Positions 11,701-22,053 of a stretch of 64,000 nt of DNA are shown here, piece after piece. Source of the stretch: Zoroaster sp. YZ-2022 (Eukaryota; Echinodermata; Asteroidea; Forcipulatida; Zoroasteridae); assembly GCA_029582265.1 (NCBI GenBank), contig CM055821.1, positions 42,413,694 to 42,477,693 of the forward strand, written 5' to 3'. The notes under the pieces are model-generated. The model ran no database searches and had not been told where the DNA came from. It saw nothing but the letters and a program-made list of their open reading frames with translations. Positions within the stretch are counted from its first letter, which is position 1. Each line of letters starts with the position of its first letter. Made by a program: the position numbers and the translations under genes.

Positions 11701-13923
11701 ACTGGACTGGTCGTTTTTCTCTCAGACCTTTCACCTCGGATGTATACCATTTGCCGTTGGTGAAGCGGACCCTGGCGTTAAGGCCGATCAGCCACAGGTA
11801 TGTAGCTATCTCGAGAGGGAATTTGCTCTTGTCCGAAGGACCCTCAACACTGCGCGAGGGAGAGAATAATTTGGGAAGTTCAAGGATTGTCTTGACATGA
11901 CATACTAACCCTAACTCCCTAGGCATTTTGGCTAGGAATCATCCAAAATCCATAATCATGCAGTAAAAAGGTACCCTAATTGTCGGACTTTGATGGAATT
12001 GGTACAGTAGCAAATGCAAAGCATCCATGGCTTGGCGAAACACAGTCCTGAATCCAACAAAAGCAGCCGGTGGAGTTTGATGGATTTGGTACAAATGGCT
12101 ACATGCTCTATTTGCTGGGCTATACTGTGGAGTACTGAATCCGGCAAAATCAAGCAAAACCAGGTCACTGGTGGATTTTGATGGACTTGGGGGTAGTTAG
12201 GGTTTGTCCAAGTACGTATATGCTCTAGTAGACTGGTCCCCTGTCTATATCCTATCAAGGATATAGACAGGCTCTAGGTGAACCACTCAAAGGATTTCAT
12301 TGGATATGTTAACACGTTGTGCTGAATATCTGACGTCACGTTTCGAGGCTTGCGCGCGCTAGCTACCAACCAAGGTCAAAGTTCAGCATCGGGAAAAATA
12401 TGGCAGCTGCACGGCCAGGATCTGGCGTAATTCACGCACCTCTAGCTCAAAGCGTGACGTCAGATCTTCAGGATACTGCTCTAGTAGTTGAAGTAGCAGT
12501 TCCTGATACAAAGTACAACAAACTAATGTATTAACTACTACGTACATCTCATGTACTAATCTCAAAATTCAATATTAACCCTCCTGTGACTTCAACGGTC
12601 AAAATCAGTCAAAATGTTGATATACTTGCTAAGGTATATCTAGTGCACTGAAAAGTCAAACACTGTCAAACCTTACGTGTAGTAAGTACATTTACTGGTC
12701 AAAATGAGTCTACTGTTTTTGACTAGTAAAAGCAATTGTCTGGTATTGTTCAGGGTGGTCAAAATGACAGTAGAAACCAGTCAAAAATGCCCCTGTGTGC
12801 ACATTTGGGTCAACAGTCGAAACAGGCAGTTGACTGATTTTGACCTCTATAGCTACTTGCCACTAAAGTTCAACTATAGTAGGAGGTTTAAATATGTGAA
12901 TAAACGTTTGTCAAGCATTCTTTATCACACTGTGTCCACGACCCTAGGTCTTTTATCCACGGTAAGACCAAGCATCAAAATTTTGTTCACGTCAATAAAT
13001 TCCCATCTCGATTTTTGTTTTTAAATTTTCAAATTTTCAAATCTGCTATCAAGTAAGGCTGTGCTGGGTATCCAGGTACCCAGGTATCCAGGTACCCAGG
13101 TACCCGGGTATCCAGGTACCCAGGTATCCAGGTACCCAGGTATCCAGGTACCCGGGTATCCGGATACCGACCGAAAATGTCATTACCTGGTTCCATTTTC
13201 CGGTTCCAATTACCTGTTAAACGACTTTTTAAAATTCCGACTGAACATTTTAAGCCACACAAAAGTCTCTGATTTTTTGCTAACAAAATGAAGAAAACTT
13301 GTATGAAGGCTTTAGAAGTAACATTTGCTGACAGCCTTTCACATACTTGCTGACTTTTATTTGAAACTTGTCTTCGCATTGGTTATTTTATACATTCGGG
13401 AGTATAAGCGCCTTGAGCACTTCTTGGTGGACATGTGCGCGTTATAAATCTTCTGTATTATTATTATTTATTATTTTTATTTGTGGTTTTACAAAATAGT
13501 TTTACGGGTACCCGGGTATCCAAAGATTTCAAATTTCGTGTATCCGGTTCCAAAAATAACCGAAAACGCATAGCCCTACAAGACATCCACATGTGATCTC
13601 GACCAATCAGGTTATCTTCACTGTCTTGGGAAAAGATCACTTGTTTAGCAAAACAAAGTAGGCAATGCAAAAAAAAAAAAAACTTACACATTAACCTGAA
13701 ATTTCTTAAACTCCTTGTATCTTTTGGGTATCTTGCGCAACAACCACAGGAGCGACATTTGCCTGTACTGAGAATAAGACACCTGTTCTCTTGGCTGGCT
13801 TAGAAATGATTTGAACGTCTGCCTTGCTGCGACTGATCCGTGTCTGCATGTACAGGAACAAACTGTGGATGTGTGGCGCAGTGCAACGAGTCGCAAAGCT
13901 GACAGAGCTGTCCCATAATTCAT
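8733..13923 (-). CDS. DMAC2: DMAC2 (ATP5SL)-like mitochondrial LRR protein, complete, four exons
   Basis: Exons in order: 13688-13923, 11626-11849, 10755-10917, 8733-8955; phases 2, 1 and 2 match, giving 281 aa. DMAC2 helps assemble the distal membrane arm of respiratory complex I in mitochondria; the related DMAC2L is ATP synthase factor B. The N-terminus (MNYGTALSALRLVALRH) is Arg/Ser/Thr-rich with no acidic residue for about 45 positions, as expected of a mitochondrial targeting sequence. Exon 2 has the family's R.RF.NGKWY and IDAIDA segments. Exon 3 encodes leucine-rich repeats (EGCPYIDDSCLGRL; CPQITENGLASLHHM) and exon 4 continues NLEKVNMNDLP and EDILPNLKIGAV. The last about 30 residues are charged and divergent. 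DMAC2 fits better than DMAC2L because of the HLQDTL..L...CP.IT..GLA.LHH pattern. Introns contain MITEs and a Penelope repeat. Confidence 0.87.
8987..9211. repeat. Penelope-type terminal repeats, head-to-head inverted pair
   Basis: A near-perfect inverted repeat: 'gcggtgacaccatgtgaaat ... aactcaacgtttcgatcag' reads outward on both strands around a centre at about 9098. Each arm carries the conserved gatcgaaacg element; the minus-strand arm also shows CTGAGGA upstream of a short hairpin (9068-9098). It lies in the intergenic/3' side of DMAC2 exon 4 intron. Confidence 0.75.
9357..9420 (+). repeat. SINE S1 fragment
   Basis: 'gagctgtatactccccaggg agctgagatggtttc' with gcgccttgat is the S1 body without head or tail. 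Confidence 0.6.
9815..9915 (-). repeat. tRNA-like SINE head, second family (S2)
   Basis: On the minus strand the sequence has an A box-like TGGTCGAGAGG and a B box-like AGATCAAATCCCG. A relative is at 49160-49217 (TGGTCGAGAGGTTAAGACG). The acceptor ends do not pair, so this is not called as a tRNA gene. Confidence 0.5.
9969..10457. mobile_element. TTAA MITE (CCCTCCTAC ends, GTCAAAA type) with nested palindromic insert
   Basis: TTAA 9969-9972 and 10454-10457; ends CCCTCCTACTACT and AGTAGGAGGG. It is interrupted at 10249-10411 by another element. It lies in DMAC2 intron 3. Confidence 0.85.
10249..10411. mobile_element. Nested palindromic MITE, 60-bp arms
   Basis: Starts AGAGCTGCCAACTCTTCCGG and ends with its complement; arms continue through tatttgacggtaatttactt to a small centre near 10330. 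The host sequence ctatag repeats on both sides, so the target duplication is probably (C)TATAGC, but its own palindromy blurs the boundary. Confidence 0.82.
10460..10750. other. DMAC2 intron 3, no recognised feature
   Basis: No coding or repeat structure recognised apart from weak AT-rich tracts. Confidence 0.4.
11903..12206. mobile_element. CCCTAAC-end element, diverged copy
   Basis: Starts ACCCTAACTCCCTAGGCATT and ends GTAGTTAGGGTT; interior reiterates 'gtggattttgatggactt'-like phrases. The flanking TTAA is decayed (CTAA on the left). DMAC2 intron 1. Confidence 0.65.
12232..12480. repeat. Dispersed repeat, copy 1
   Basis: 'gtctatatcctatcaaggat' through 'aaagcgtgacgtcagatctt'. A diverged second copy is at 50630-50860 and a short piece of the start at 11228-11250. 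The only open frame through it is shared by the repeat copies rather than by any gene family I know. Confidence 0.65.
12575..12891. mobile_element. TTAA MITE, GTCAAAA type
   Basis: TTAA 12575-12578 and 12888-12891; ends CCCTCCTGTG and GTAGGAGG; interior like 9973-10453 without the nested insert. Confidence 0.85.
13054..13580. repeat. Repeat with TAGGGCTRTGC-like ends and a GGTACC/GGTATCC minisatellite
   Basis: 13066-13165 is a tandem run of alternating 'caggtaccc' and 'aggtatc' units; similar units reappear at 13502-13545. Ends ggctgtgctggg and cgcatagccc are roughly complementary, as in some hAT MITEs. A SINE S1 tail fragment sits at 13393-13470. Confidence 0.55.
13393..13470 (+). repeat. 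SINE S1 tail fragment
   Basis: 'gcgccttgagcacttcttgg' then a TATTATT tail. Confidence 0.7.
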
Positions 13924-14121
13924 GATGGGGTGTTGTGTTGATGCGGTATAATACTGTTTGGTGTATTATACTTTCTCACTTTCTCTAATCTAGTGAAGCA
14001 TGGGTGACGAAACTGAAAGTAGGAAAAATTTATTGTAAATAAATTATTAGACAGTACAATTGTATGTTTATTTTGTTTTCAGGATAAATTATATCCTTCA
14101 GGCAATGGCAGATCAGAAATT

Positions 14122-15090
14122 GTGATGTCTAGGGGTGACGATATTGAATTATTTGGATAGTCGATTATCAACGGCCATGATATCGCCAATATACGGTATT
14201 ATCGTCTCAATAATTGGATTTTTTAAATACATGAAAATATGTATGTATCGAACATTAGAGATATTGACACCGATATATATGAATTACTTTTACAAGTTCT
14301 ACAGGGAAGTTGTGTAAGTAACAAATTAAAGACCATGATTGCAAGTAGTGGGAACATGAGCACCGTGTCGTGATTTCAGACATTTTAAATTTAAAAAAAT
14401 TTTGTTTAGTTCTTCATGGTACCGTAACTTCGTTTGATATCACCATATAATCACTCCGGCGATATTTTAACTAAAAAGAGCGATATAAATTTGTTATCGG
14501 CTATATTTTTGGAATATCGGCGATGTTTTTGGAATATCGTCAGGAAAGAATGTTGTATCCGACCGCCACTTTTTAAGAGATTTTGGAATTTCTTTTGCAA
14601 CCACTAACCAGTTAAAAAATGATTCCATCGATTTTCGGGGGTACAGAAAGCGAAAACTATCTTTAAAATCCACTTTTATGATGGTTTTCGGACTTGATTT
14701 CCCTTCTAAAATATCCTCCCCTTCAGAAAATAGAAGGATGTAAAATGACCGTGTTGGTCACTTAGTGGGGAGTTGACAAGATCAGACTGACATGACTGAG
14801 GAAGTCATTGTATACCAAAAATGCCTGATTTTTCATGAAATAAATATCCTTGAATAATTTGAAAAAATATGTCCATCATCATCCATATGTTCTCCACCTT
14901 ACTAGGTATGTAAGATTACATTATTGGTTATATTTAATGAGAAAAAGTGGCAGTCGGATACGACTTTCTACCCTATCGTCAATATGCCGATATTTTGATA
15001 TCTTCATAACCATAACCGATTTAGCCGATATTTTTTTGAATATCGTATTGTTATGATATTATCGTGATATCGTCCACCCCTAGTGATGTC
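14122..15090. mobile_element. hAT-like MITE with 8-bp target duplication GTGATGTC
   Basis: GTGATGTC at 14122-14129 and 15083-15090 flank an element starting TAGGGGTGACGATATTG and ending ATATCGTCCACCCCTA. The interior has many 'gatattatcg'-like phrases. A second copy is at 54603-55400. 8-bp duplications and TAGGGGTG ends are hAT features. It contains a nested element at 14543-14973. It lies upstream of DMAC2. Confidence 0.87.
14535..14981. mobile_element. Nested MITE, TATCGTCA duplication
   Basis: TATCGTCA at 14535-14542 and 14974-14981 flanks an element with GTATCCGACCGCCACT / AGTGGCAGTCGGATAC ends. Comparison with the uninterrupted hAT-like copy near 55290-55310 supports the insertion point. 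A second copy is at 25985-26456. Confidence 0.83.
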
Positions 15091-15139
15091 ACATATTCCG
15101 ATACATGTTTTACTTTCCTCTGACAATTCAACAGCTCGT

Positions 15140-15345
15140 TTAAAGGGACAATATCATCACGATCAACAGGGCATGGAATCAGAGCGATAGTTTTAGATTA
15201 ACTCAGTGACTGAAAATAACACCCCACATGATAACGTCATATTACCATTAAATGAGCCAGTAATTTTCAGTCACTGCATTCATCTTAAACCGATTCCATG
15301 CCCTGTTGAAAGTCTGCTCTGATTGTGATGATACTGTCCCTTTAA
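15140..15345. mobile_element. TTAA MITE family A (AGGGACARTATC ends)
   Basis: TTAA 15140-15143 and 15342-15345; starts AAGGGACAATATCATCACG, ends GATGATACTGTCCCT. Central block 'ttttcagtcactg'. Relatives at 35280, 41462, 41596, 42653 and 50133. Confidence 0.87.
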
Positions 15346-15401
15346 TCCCATAATGGTGAGCAGTTGCAAGAAATATCATTTTCCAATTTCTAACGTTTGT
15401 T

Positions 15402-15740
15402 TTAACCCTCCTACTGTTTGACCATTTGAAACCATTCAAAATTTCCACTTACCAAAATGCCCATTGGTTTTGTACACACATGGTGATACCACTTGAAAAG
15501 TGTTGGTAGTAAGCTTTACTACCATTCAAATCCATTCAAATGGTTTTGAATGGTGGATACACTACACCTTGGTGTGTTTCCATAGCCGAATGGTTTCAAA
15601 TGGTGAATGTACTACACAGTGGCTTATAAATCATTCAAATGGTTTTGAATGGTGGATACACTACACCTTGGTGTGTTTCACAAAACGAATGGTTTCAAAT
15701 GGTGCACCAACTTGTCTGAAAAAGGCACCAGAACTTTAAA
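15402..15740. mobile_element. TTAA MITE, CCCTCCTACTG ends, CAAATGGT-rich interior (right end decayed)
   Basis: TTAA 15402-15405, then CCCTCCTACTGTTTGACC; the interior reiterates CAAATGGTTTTGAATGGTG-like phrases. The matching right end seen at 31813 and 60869 is missing here. Confidence 0.75.
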
Positions 15741-16471
15741 TACCTTATTTATATTATAGCAACATTTATGACATTGCTAACGAGCAACGTTAAATCGCTT
15801 TTTGGAAGGAAAACAAAAACTTCAAATGATCGAGATATTTCACTAAATAATTGTCAGAGGCTTGTACCTCCATGCATAGAGCAAGGACCAGAGTGTTTAG
15901 TCCGGGAGCCCAGCAGGTTTTAATCATAATTTTGAGTGCAAAAGGTTTGAAATGTGGGATATGTAGAACTGACTTAGACAAGTACAAAAAGGGGTTTCTT
16001 AAGTTTGGCGAGCGGTGCGTTGGGAAGGGGGAGCCCCTTATAATTACCCAAAAATTCACTTTAATCATAATCTTGAGTGCAAGCCAAATTTCTTCATGGA
16101 TCGAAAGCTTATGGTGTACTGAATAGGATTTGAGCACTTAAGAAAATAATACATAGTGCAAAGTCCACTTAAGAAAGCCAGGTAATTAGTGCTAATTACA
16201 CGTTTAATCATAATGACGAGTGCAAGCATAAAACTAGTGTCAGTGTGTACCTTACACAATGCTGGAACCAAATTTGCCTCTTAAGAAAGTTTCCGGTGGT
16301 GCGATCCATGCTTAAGAAAGGGTCAAAGGTCACTTGGAGTCAATTAGCACAATAATCATAACATTAAGTGCAGCTTCCAATCATGTGTGGTTTAATAGTC
16401 TATCACAGGCTAATCACTGATTACATACTTAAGAGAAAGATACATGGTGCAAAGTTCAATTAAGAAGGTCT

Positions 16472-16793
16472 TTAACCCTCCTATGCCCAGGCTGAAATTT
16501 GGCCCAGTCAGCACGGCACTCACAGACAGTCACTTGAGTATTTTTGGGTGCATTGCCAATTAGTAGGTCAAACCACAGAGTCACACAGAGCTGTGTATGT
16601 ACTGTTGAGTGGTTTTGGTTTTACCTCCTAGCCACATGTCCTTGCATTTATTTGAGTGCACTGCACAAAGTCAATGGGTTGGGAGTTACATACAAATTTT
16701 GAGTGTATTTGAGTGCACTGCACAAAGTCAATGGGTTAAGAGAGACATAAACATTTTGAGTGTCTTTGAGTGTTAAACCTATAGGAGGGTTAA
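16472..16793. mobile_element. TTAA MITE, CCCTCCTAT ends, TTTGAGTG-rich interior
   Basis: TTAA 16472-16475 and 16790-16793; ends CCCTCCTATGCCC and ATAGGAGGG. The interior repeats TTTGAGTG and 'gcactgcacaaagtcaatgg' twice. Inserted in the left arm of the 5.7-kb element. Confidence 0.86.
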
Positions 16794-17025
16794 TTAATTA
16801 GTGCTAATTACACGTTTAATCATAATTACGAATGCAAGTATAAACCAGTGTGTACCTTACACTGTGTTATAACAAGATTTGTCACTTAAGAATGTTTCTG
16901 GTGCTGCAATCCCTACTTAAGAAAGACTATTACGTGTATATTGCTATACCTTGAAATGCACGAACAATGCTTTGAGGGAACAAAATATGGAAAAAAATTA
17001 TCTGCTGACCGTAAAGTCTTATAGA

Positions 17026-17171
17026 CGAATCCGACGAGGCCTGTCAAGGCGGCTGCCATGGCTGGAGCCGTCGCATATCAACCTTTTATCTAACCAGAAC
17101 GTGGGTAGACAAAGGGTTGGTGTGCGGTGGCCCCCGGCTATGGCCGCCTTGAGAGGCCTCGTCGGATTTGT
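17026..17171. repeat. Foldback, GC-rich
   Basis: AATCCGACGAGGCCTGTCAAGGCGGC is complementary, with few mismatches, to 17138-17171. It lies just upstream of the pseudogene's first exon and could be a small MITE or part of its upstream region. Confidence 0.7.
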
Positions 17172-17346
17172 TTATACATGTACCTTGTCTGAATTGATGT
17201 GTCTCTCTATTCATCGTTCACATTGACACACATGAAGCATACCATTCGATTAATGAATGTGATTTCCTTTCTCGGTCCATTCATTTATGTGGTGATCTCC
17301 TGGCACATTTTAGAAGCCTCCAGACACTACAATTTGTTCATGCTCA

Positions 17347-19660
17347 ATGAATGAGTTCTTTCCAGCAGTCACCAATGAGTCAATAATGGACCCGCACGAA
17401 ACCCTGAACGAGCCGCTGATGCCACCCTCGAAAGACACGGAATTTGACCCGGTAAGAAACAATGTCCAGTCTTGCCTCACAAATTATTGTGCATTAATTT
17501 GTGTCAATTCACAATAAATTTAATCCCTGAAAAATATAATTTCAGAAGTCAACAGTAAGTCACAATATGGACGAAACCATCAGCGATGCACCCGTAACAG
17601 GCCTTCAAGAGATGATTTCTGTGCCGGTAGGACCCAATTGCCTATATTCTCTACAATTTATTTTAACCAATTCAAATCCGAATCCTAGATGGTAATAATT
17701 ATATTCATTTTTATCAATAAGTCATGTTGTTGAAATATCACTTCGTAAGGGATGATCTCTGACCGGTATAGGATTACAGTGCCCGTCTCAGATGGACAGT
17801 AACAAAATCTGCAAGAGCCACCTGTGTTGCCATGGTCCGCGAAATGGTTGGGCTGATTGTCAAGGGAGACGCAACAGCGGAGCTAAAACCAGCTCGCATC
17901 CGAAGAGATTGCAGCGACCTTCGTAAAGTGGTGGACCAAATCACAGATACGTGTGATCCTTTCAGCAGCTTCTCATCGGCATCAGCTTCACTATACAACA
18001 TCAATACAGGGAGAGCTACTTCAGATGCTGCTCGAGAATGCTTACTCAGTGTTCCCGAAAGAGGAGAGCAGCGTCATCGGGAGTTCGTGGAGACGTGTAA
18101 AGATGACCCAAAGTGGTTTGAAAGGCCTATCTCAAAAGTCAAACTAGTCAGCTTCAAAGATGAATGTGTCAGAAATAAGCGGGCTGTTGACAAAAAGATC
18201 GCGGCGCTAAAATGCACCCGAGACTTGATGGGTCGACTACTGTTCTGGCATCAAAGAGAAAACTTGACTTGGAACATGTTTTCTCGCACTGCTGACGCCC
18301 GCATTCTTCTATGTGCTCCGGGGATGGTACAATGGCCAAAACACCAAAAAGTACCATGTTGAGAATTTTGGAAAGCAAAGTCCCTAGTTCATCTCCTGAA
18401 AGTATTGACGCTGTCATCATCGATGGGAACTTTCTTCTCCACACCCTACCTCCTAACCTGCCACCGACATATGGGGGACTGTCAACAGCCTTGTTACTTC
18501 ACACGATGTCGTTCTGCACCATGAGAGTCGATATCGTGTTCGATACGTACGACAAACCATCTATCAAGGACTGTGAAAGATATAAAAGAGGTGCAGAAGA
18601 GAAAGAATACATCATCTCTGGTCCAGAGCAACGTCGCCCAATTATCAGCGATGCTCTGAAATCTGCCTCTTTCAAAAGAGAACTACCTTCCTTCTTACTC
18701 AATGAATGGCAGAAACCAGCATATGCGCATATAATTGCAGATCGACATCTCTACCTCGGCCATCTGGGGAAGTGTTTCCACTTCACGTCACCGATGGAGT
18801 CGTGCACAGAGAGCTTGCCCAAGAACTGGAAAATAACCATGATGAGGCAGACACGGTAGTCTGTCTGCACGCCAAGAAGATTGACGAATTGGTGTGAACA
18901 ACATCATCGTTCGGGCGGCCGATACCTGATATTGCCGCCATTATGCTGTATCACAGTGAGAAGTTCGCAAGCTGTGGATGGATGTCGGAACCACGACCGG
19001 AATAACCGTCAGTACATACCTTTGTCTGCAATTGCATCTTCGCTGGGCACAGGCATATGTGCAGCACTGCCTGGTCTCCATGCGCTTACTGGGTGTGATT
19101 ATACATCAGCGTCAGTGAGAAAAGGAAAGGCGCCGCTCACATTAGTGGAGAACGACGTGGAGGTACAGAAGGTCTTCGGGCAGCTTGCCAAAGAAACTAA
19201 TGTCAATGAAACAACCCTCACAATCTTGGAGCAGTTCACTGCCTCCTTGTATGGGTCTAAAAAGAAGTGTTCCCTGAACGAGTACCGACATTACCTGGTC
19301 GAGAGAGCATTTGCACCTAAAAAGGCTACATCACACCCATTACTGAAGCTGCGGGGTATCGATGGTAGCAGCCTTCCCCCTTGCCAAGCTGAGCTCAGGC
19401 CACATGCAAAACGAGCAGCTTTCGTTGCGAGGATGTGGGCCAGAGCAACGGAACAAAAGATCGTTCAACATCCAACCCCCAGCGATGGATGGTCAATGGA
19501 AGATGGAACTTACGAAATCACGTGGTTCGAGGGACAACAGCTACCAGAGACCTTGATCCCCAGCCATGAAGATGAAGAGAGCTGTGCTGACGACAGCAGC
19601 GATGATTGCAATCTGTCATCTGATGATGAGGCAGAAGTTCTCTCCTCGGAGGAAGATTAG
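17347..19660 (+). pseudogene. PIN/FEN-nuclease-like family gene, frameshifted, cargo of TIR element
   Basis: Likely exons 17347-17451, 17546-17626 and 17772 onward join in phase 0 (start MNEFFPAVTNES; donors gtaaga and gtagga; acceptors ttcag and tatag). Exon 3 begins DYSARLRWTVTKSARATCVA and continues for about 620 codons, but the frame must change near 18245, 18280, 18785 and 18890-18970. Segments recognised across frames: DAVIIDGNFLLH, DIVFDTYDKPSIKDCERYKRG, DEADTVVCLHA, RAADTDIAAIML and LPGLHALTGCDYTSA. The paired acidic motifs (DEADT, ADTD) and GCD.TSA resemble a family of uncharacterised invertebrate proteins with a PIN/FEN1-like nuclease fold. The C-terminus is acidic (DDSSDD..EED). 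The family assignment is from memory and its function is unknown. The frameshifts make this copy probably inactive. Confidence 0.7.
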
Positions 19661-19669
19661 AGAGATCTT

Positions 19670-20405
19670 TTACTTCTCAGTCACCTAAAAAATTCCTAAT
19701 CGCGTCAATCTAGTTTTGTTTTGTTGTTAGGGAATCGCGTTTGTCCCCATGTCGTACGATGTTTGATAAAAATAAAAAAGTGGACCCTTAGTTTAATATA
19801 CTGCCTTTACACTGAAGTTGTTTTTATTTTTTTTTAAAGTTATTTTCTAAATTTGTTTAGACCATCCCACGCAAGACAGGTTATAGGCAAGTGGCAACCG
19901 GTTAATCTCCGACGTTAGAAGAAAATAACAACTTTCCATTCCAAATCTTGTGTCGAGTAGCTTGCTGAAGTACTGTTAAACAATGCATTTTTTCCACTGA
20001 AGTTACACGATGAAGTTGTGGGCCCATGGAAACCAGGAAAACTGGCTTTAGTTTTGTGTACTTTACGATAAGATCGTTATACAGTCACATGTACTTTATA
20101 TATATCTTATAATAAGACGTCGAACGTAACTCTGTATTTCAAAACAGCCATTACCCATTATCACGAAAAGTGCCCATACTCATTGATGTAAACGTTAATT
20201 AATGCAAACCTTGCATTAAGACTATTAAAAGGGTTATAATGGTTCTGTGACCTCCGGTGGTCTTGTACTTACATGAGACCAGTTTTGCATTCATTAGGTA
20301 TATTATTGACAGCACTAAATACTGTTGTGACCTTCTTTATTACTACTTGGAAAGGTATGAGATTAATGATCGGTCTGTTATGACCTGTACTTATGTGCTT
20401 ATTGA
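19670..20405. other. Interior of 5.7-kb element, 3' of pseudogene, nothing recognised
   Basis: AT-rich DNA without coding blocks. AATAAA-like hexamers at about 19770 could be the pseudogene's polyadenylation signal. Confidence 0.4.
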
Positions 20406-20572
20406 CACACGATGACCTTTGACCCTTTCTTAAGCAGGGATCGCACCACCAGAAACTTTCTTAAGAGGCAAATTTGGTTCCAGCATTGTGTAAGATACAC
20501 ACTGACACTAGTTTTATGCTTGCACTCGTCATTATGATTAAACGTGTAATTAGCACTAATTACCTGGCTTTC

Positions 20573-21322
20573 TTAGGCCAATGAAAGTTGATTACTAGTT
20601 TCTCGTCAGCCATTTATCAAATTTTGGTGAGTTTTTTTTTTTATTATTCATTATTCATTATTTTTCATCAAGGAAAAATGCAACCCATACACATACACAA
20701 ACTGCCATTTTGAAACAGATTTAGGTTCTAAATTCACCCAGAAATGTGAGTTTGATGCCAATATCAGTTCTATTGAGTTGTGAAGAGAAGGACATGAAGG
20801 ACTGGCTACGACCTTTTGCGACACATGTCTACCGTACAGTCATTTTCATGACAACGATCGATCAATACCAACCTCGTACCACGGCGACAATACACGACCC
20901 GGATAGGCCGGGCACATAGTATGCGATCTGGAAACGAGGTTGCAATTTGTGTGACCTGTGAACGTCATTCCGCGGCTCGCAGCGGCTGCACCAGCTGCAT
21001 GTACACTAACTATATACCCTGCATGCCATGGGTTTTCTTTCGCAAATCTGTGAAGCTAGGCAGATCAGCGCTTCCCATGGGCCCAGCTGTATGGAAGGTG
21101 GGCACGACCGGTATGTTGCATGATACAGCGGTTGCAAAACATCGACCGCCGCAATCGGAATGGTTCCTTTAGCTTGGGAGTAGTTTGCGTCGGATTTTCC
21201 GGATTTTCCCAAAAATGTTTTGCAAAATAATGAAATTTTGGCATAATGAAATTTTTTGGTGCGGGGCCAAAATCACGTGCGGGCGCTGACGAGAAACTAG
21301 TAATCAGCTTTCATTGGCCTTA
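20573..21322. mobile_element. PIF/Harbinger-like element with TTA duplication
   Basis: TTA at 20573-20575 and 21320-21322 flank an element starting GGCCAATGAAAGTTGATTAC and ending with the complement of GGCCAATGAAAGCTGATTAC; arms of about 36 bp extend to CTCGTCAGC. A 3-bp TTA duplication with GG(G)CC ends is Harbinger-like. Non-autonomous: 744 bp, no transposase. Inserted in the right arm of the 5.7-kb element. Confidence 0.82.
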
Positions 21323-21879
21323 AGTGGACTTTGCACCATGTATTATTTTCTTAAGTGCTCAAATCCTATTCAGTACACCATCATAAGCTTTCGATCCATG
21401 AAGAAATTTGGCTTGCACTCAAGATTATGATTAAAGTGATTTTTTGGGTAATTATAAGGGGCTCCCCCTTCCCAACGCACCGCTCGCCAAACTTAAGAAA
21501 CCCCTTTTTGTACTTGTCTAAGTCAGTTCTACATATCCCACATTTCAAACCTTTTGCACTCAAAATTATGATTAAAACCTGCTGGGCTCCCGGACTATAG
21601 TTACTGTTGTTACTTGTTAGAATCTAATTCTACCTCCATGGTCTCTCTGGGTACAGACTACAGGGTCTCCAAAAGGGGGCGGGGATACAAGTCAAAATCA
21701 AAAAGGGGGTGCTAAAATGATTTTTTTAAACATACATGGCGATGAAAGGGGTGGGGGGCATATGCTCCCTTTCAGATTTTTGCTTTGGCTTTATTACATG
21801 TACTTACGATCGAAAAGCTGTGAAGACTGTCAACAACTTTCTTTGCAGTAAATAAACTGCATGGGATATCGCAGCATTC

Positions 21880-22053
21880 TATATATACACGGACGTCTAT
21901 TGCAAACGACACCGCTAGAGGGCGTCGTAACTGCAACAAGCGCAGCAAGTCAACGCAAACGACAGAGGGCTGCGCCTCTACTAACTGTACTGTGTACTAG
22001 CTCTTCGCGAAATTGAAAACCTCCAAACGAAAAGAACAGAAGAAGCAAACGAC
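21880..22053 (+). promoter_or_regulatory. Probable CCS promoter / 5' UTR region
   Basis: Immediately upstream of the proposed CCS start codon the DNA becomes richer in CpG and GC (gacgtctattgcaaacgac, gggcgtcgtaac, ctcttcgcgaaattg) than its surroundings. No TATA box or initiator is assigned; the call rests on composition and position. Confidence 0.4.

Larger units (their letters stand above)
15900..21595. mobile_element. 5.7-kb TIR transposon carrying a PIN/FEN-like pseudogene
   Basis: The terminus GTCCGGGAGCCCAGCAGG at 15900 is matched by its complement ending at 21595; both are bordered by TA (15898-15899, 21596-21597). The first 100 bp of the arms appear identical, and the arms remain alignable for about 445 bp (to about 16345 on the left; on the right 21595-21320, then 20575 down to about 20412 after a nested element). 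Arms contain a reiterated motif AATCATAAT..NGAGTGCAA (starts near 15923, 16062, 16205, 16352 and 16817 on the left; complements near 20521, 21412 and 21559). Nested inserts: 16476-16789, 17026-17171 and 20576-21319. I see no transposase; the only coding relic is 17347-19660. Confidence 0.82.

Noticed and set aside
11630..11926. Other open frames over 11630-11926 on + and the upstream extension on minus
   Set aside because: They are shadows of DMAC2 exon 2; the minus-strand extension beyond 11849 is intron, given the acceptor and matching phase.
12383..12565. Minus-strand open frame with ELLLQLLEQYPEDL
   Set aside because: The sequence is part of a dispersed repeat also found at 50630-50862, and DMAC2 phases close without it.
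16951..17226. Open frame upstream of the PIN-like gene
   Set aside because: It is mostly the GC-rich foldback; the proposed start at 17347 joins cleanly to later exons.
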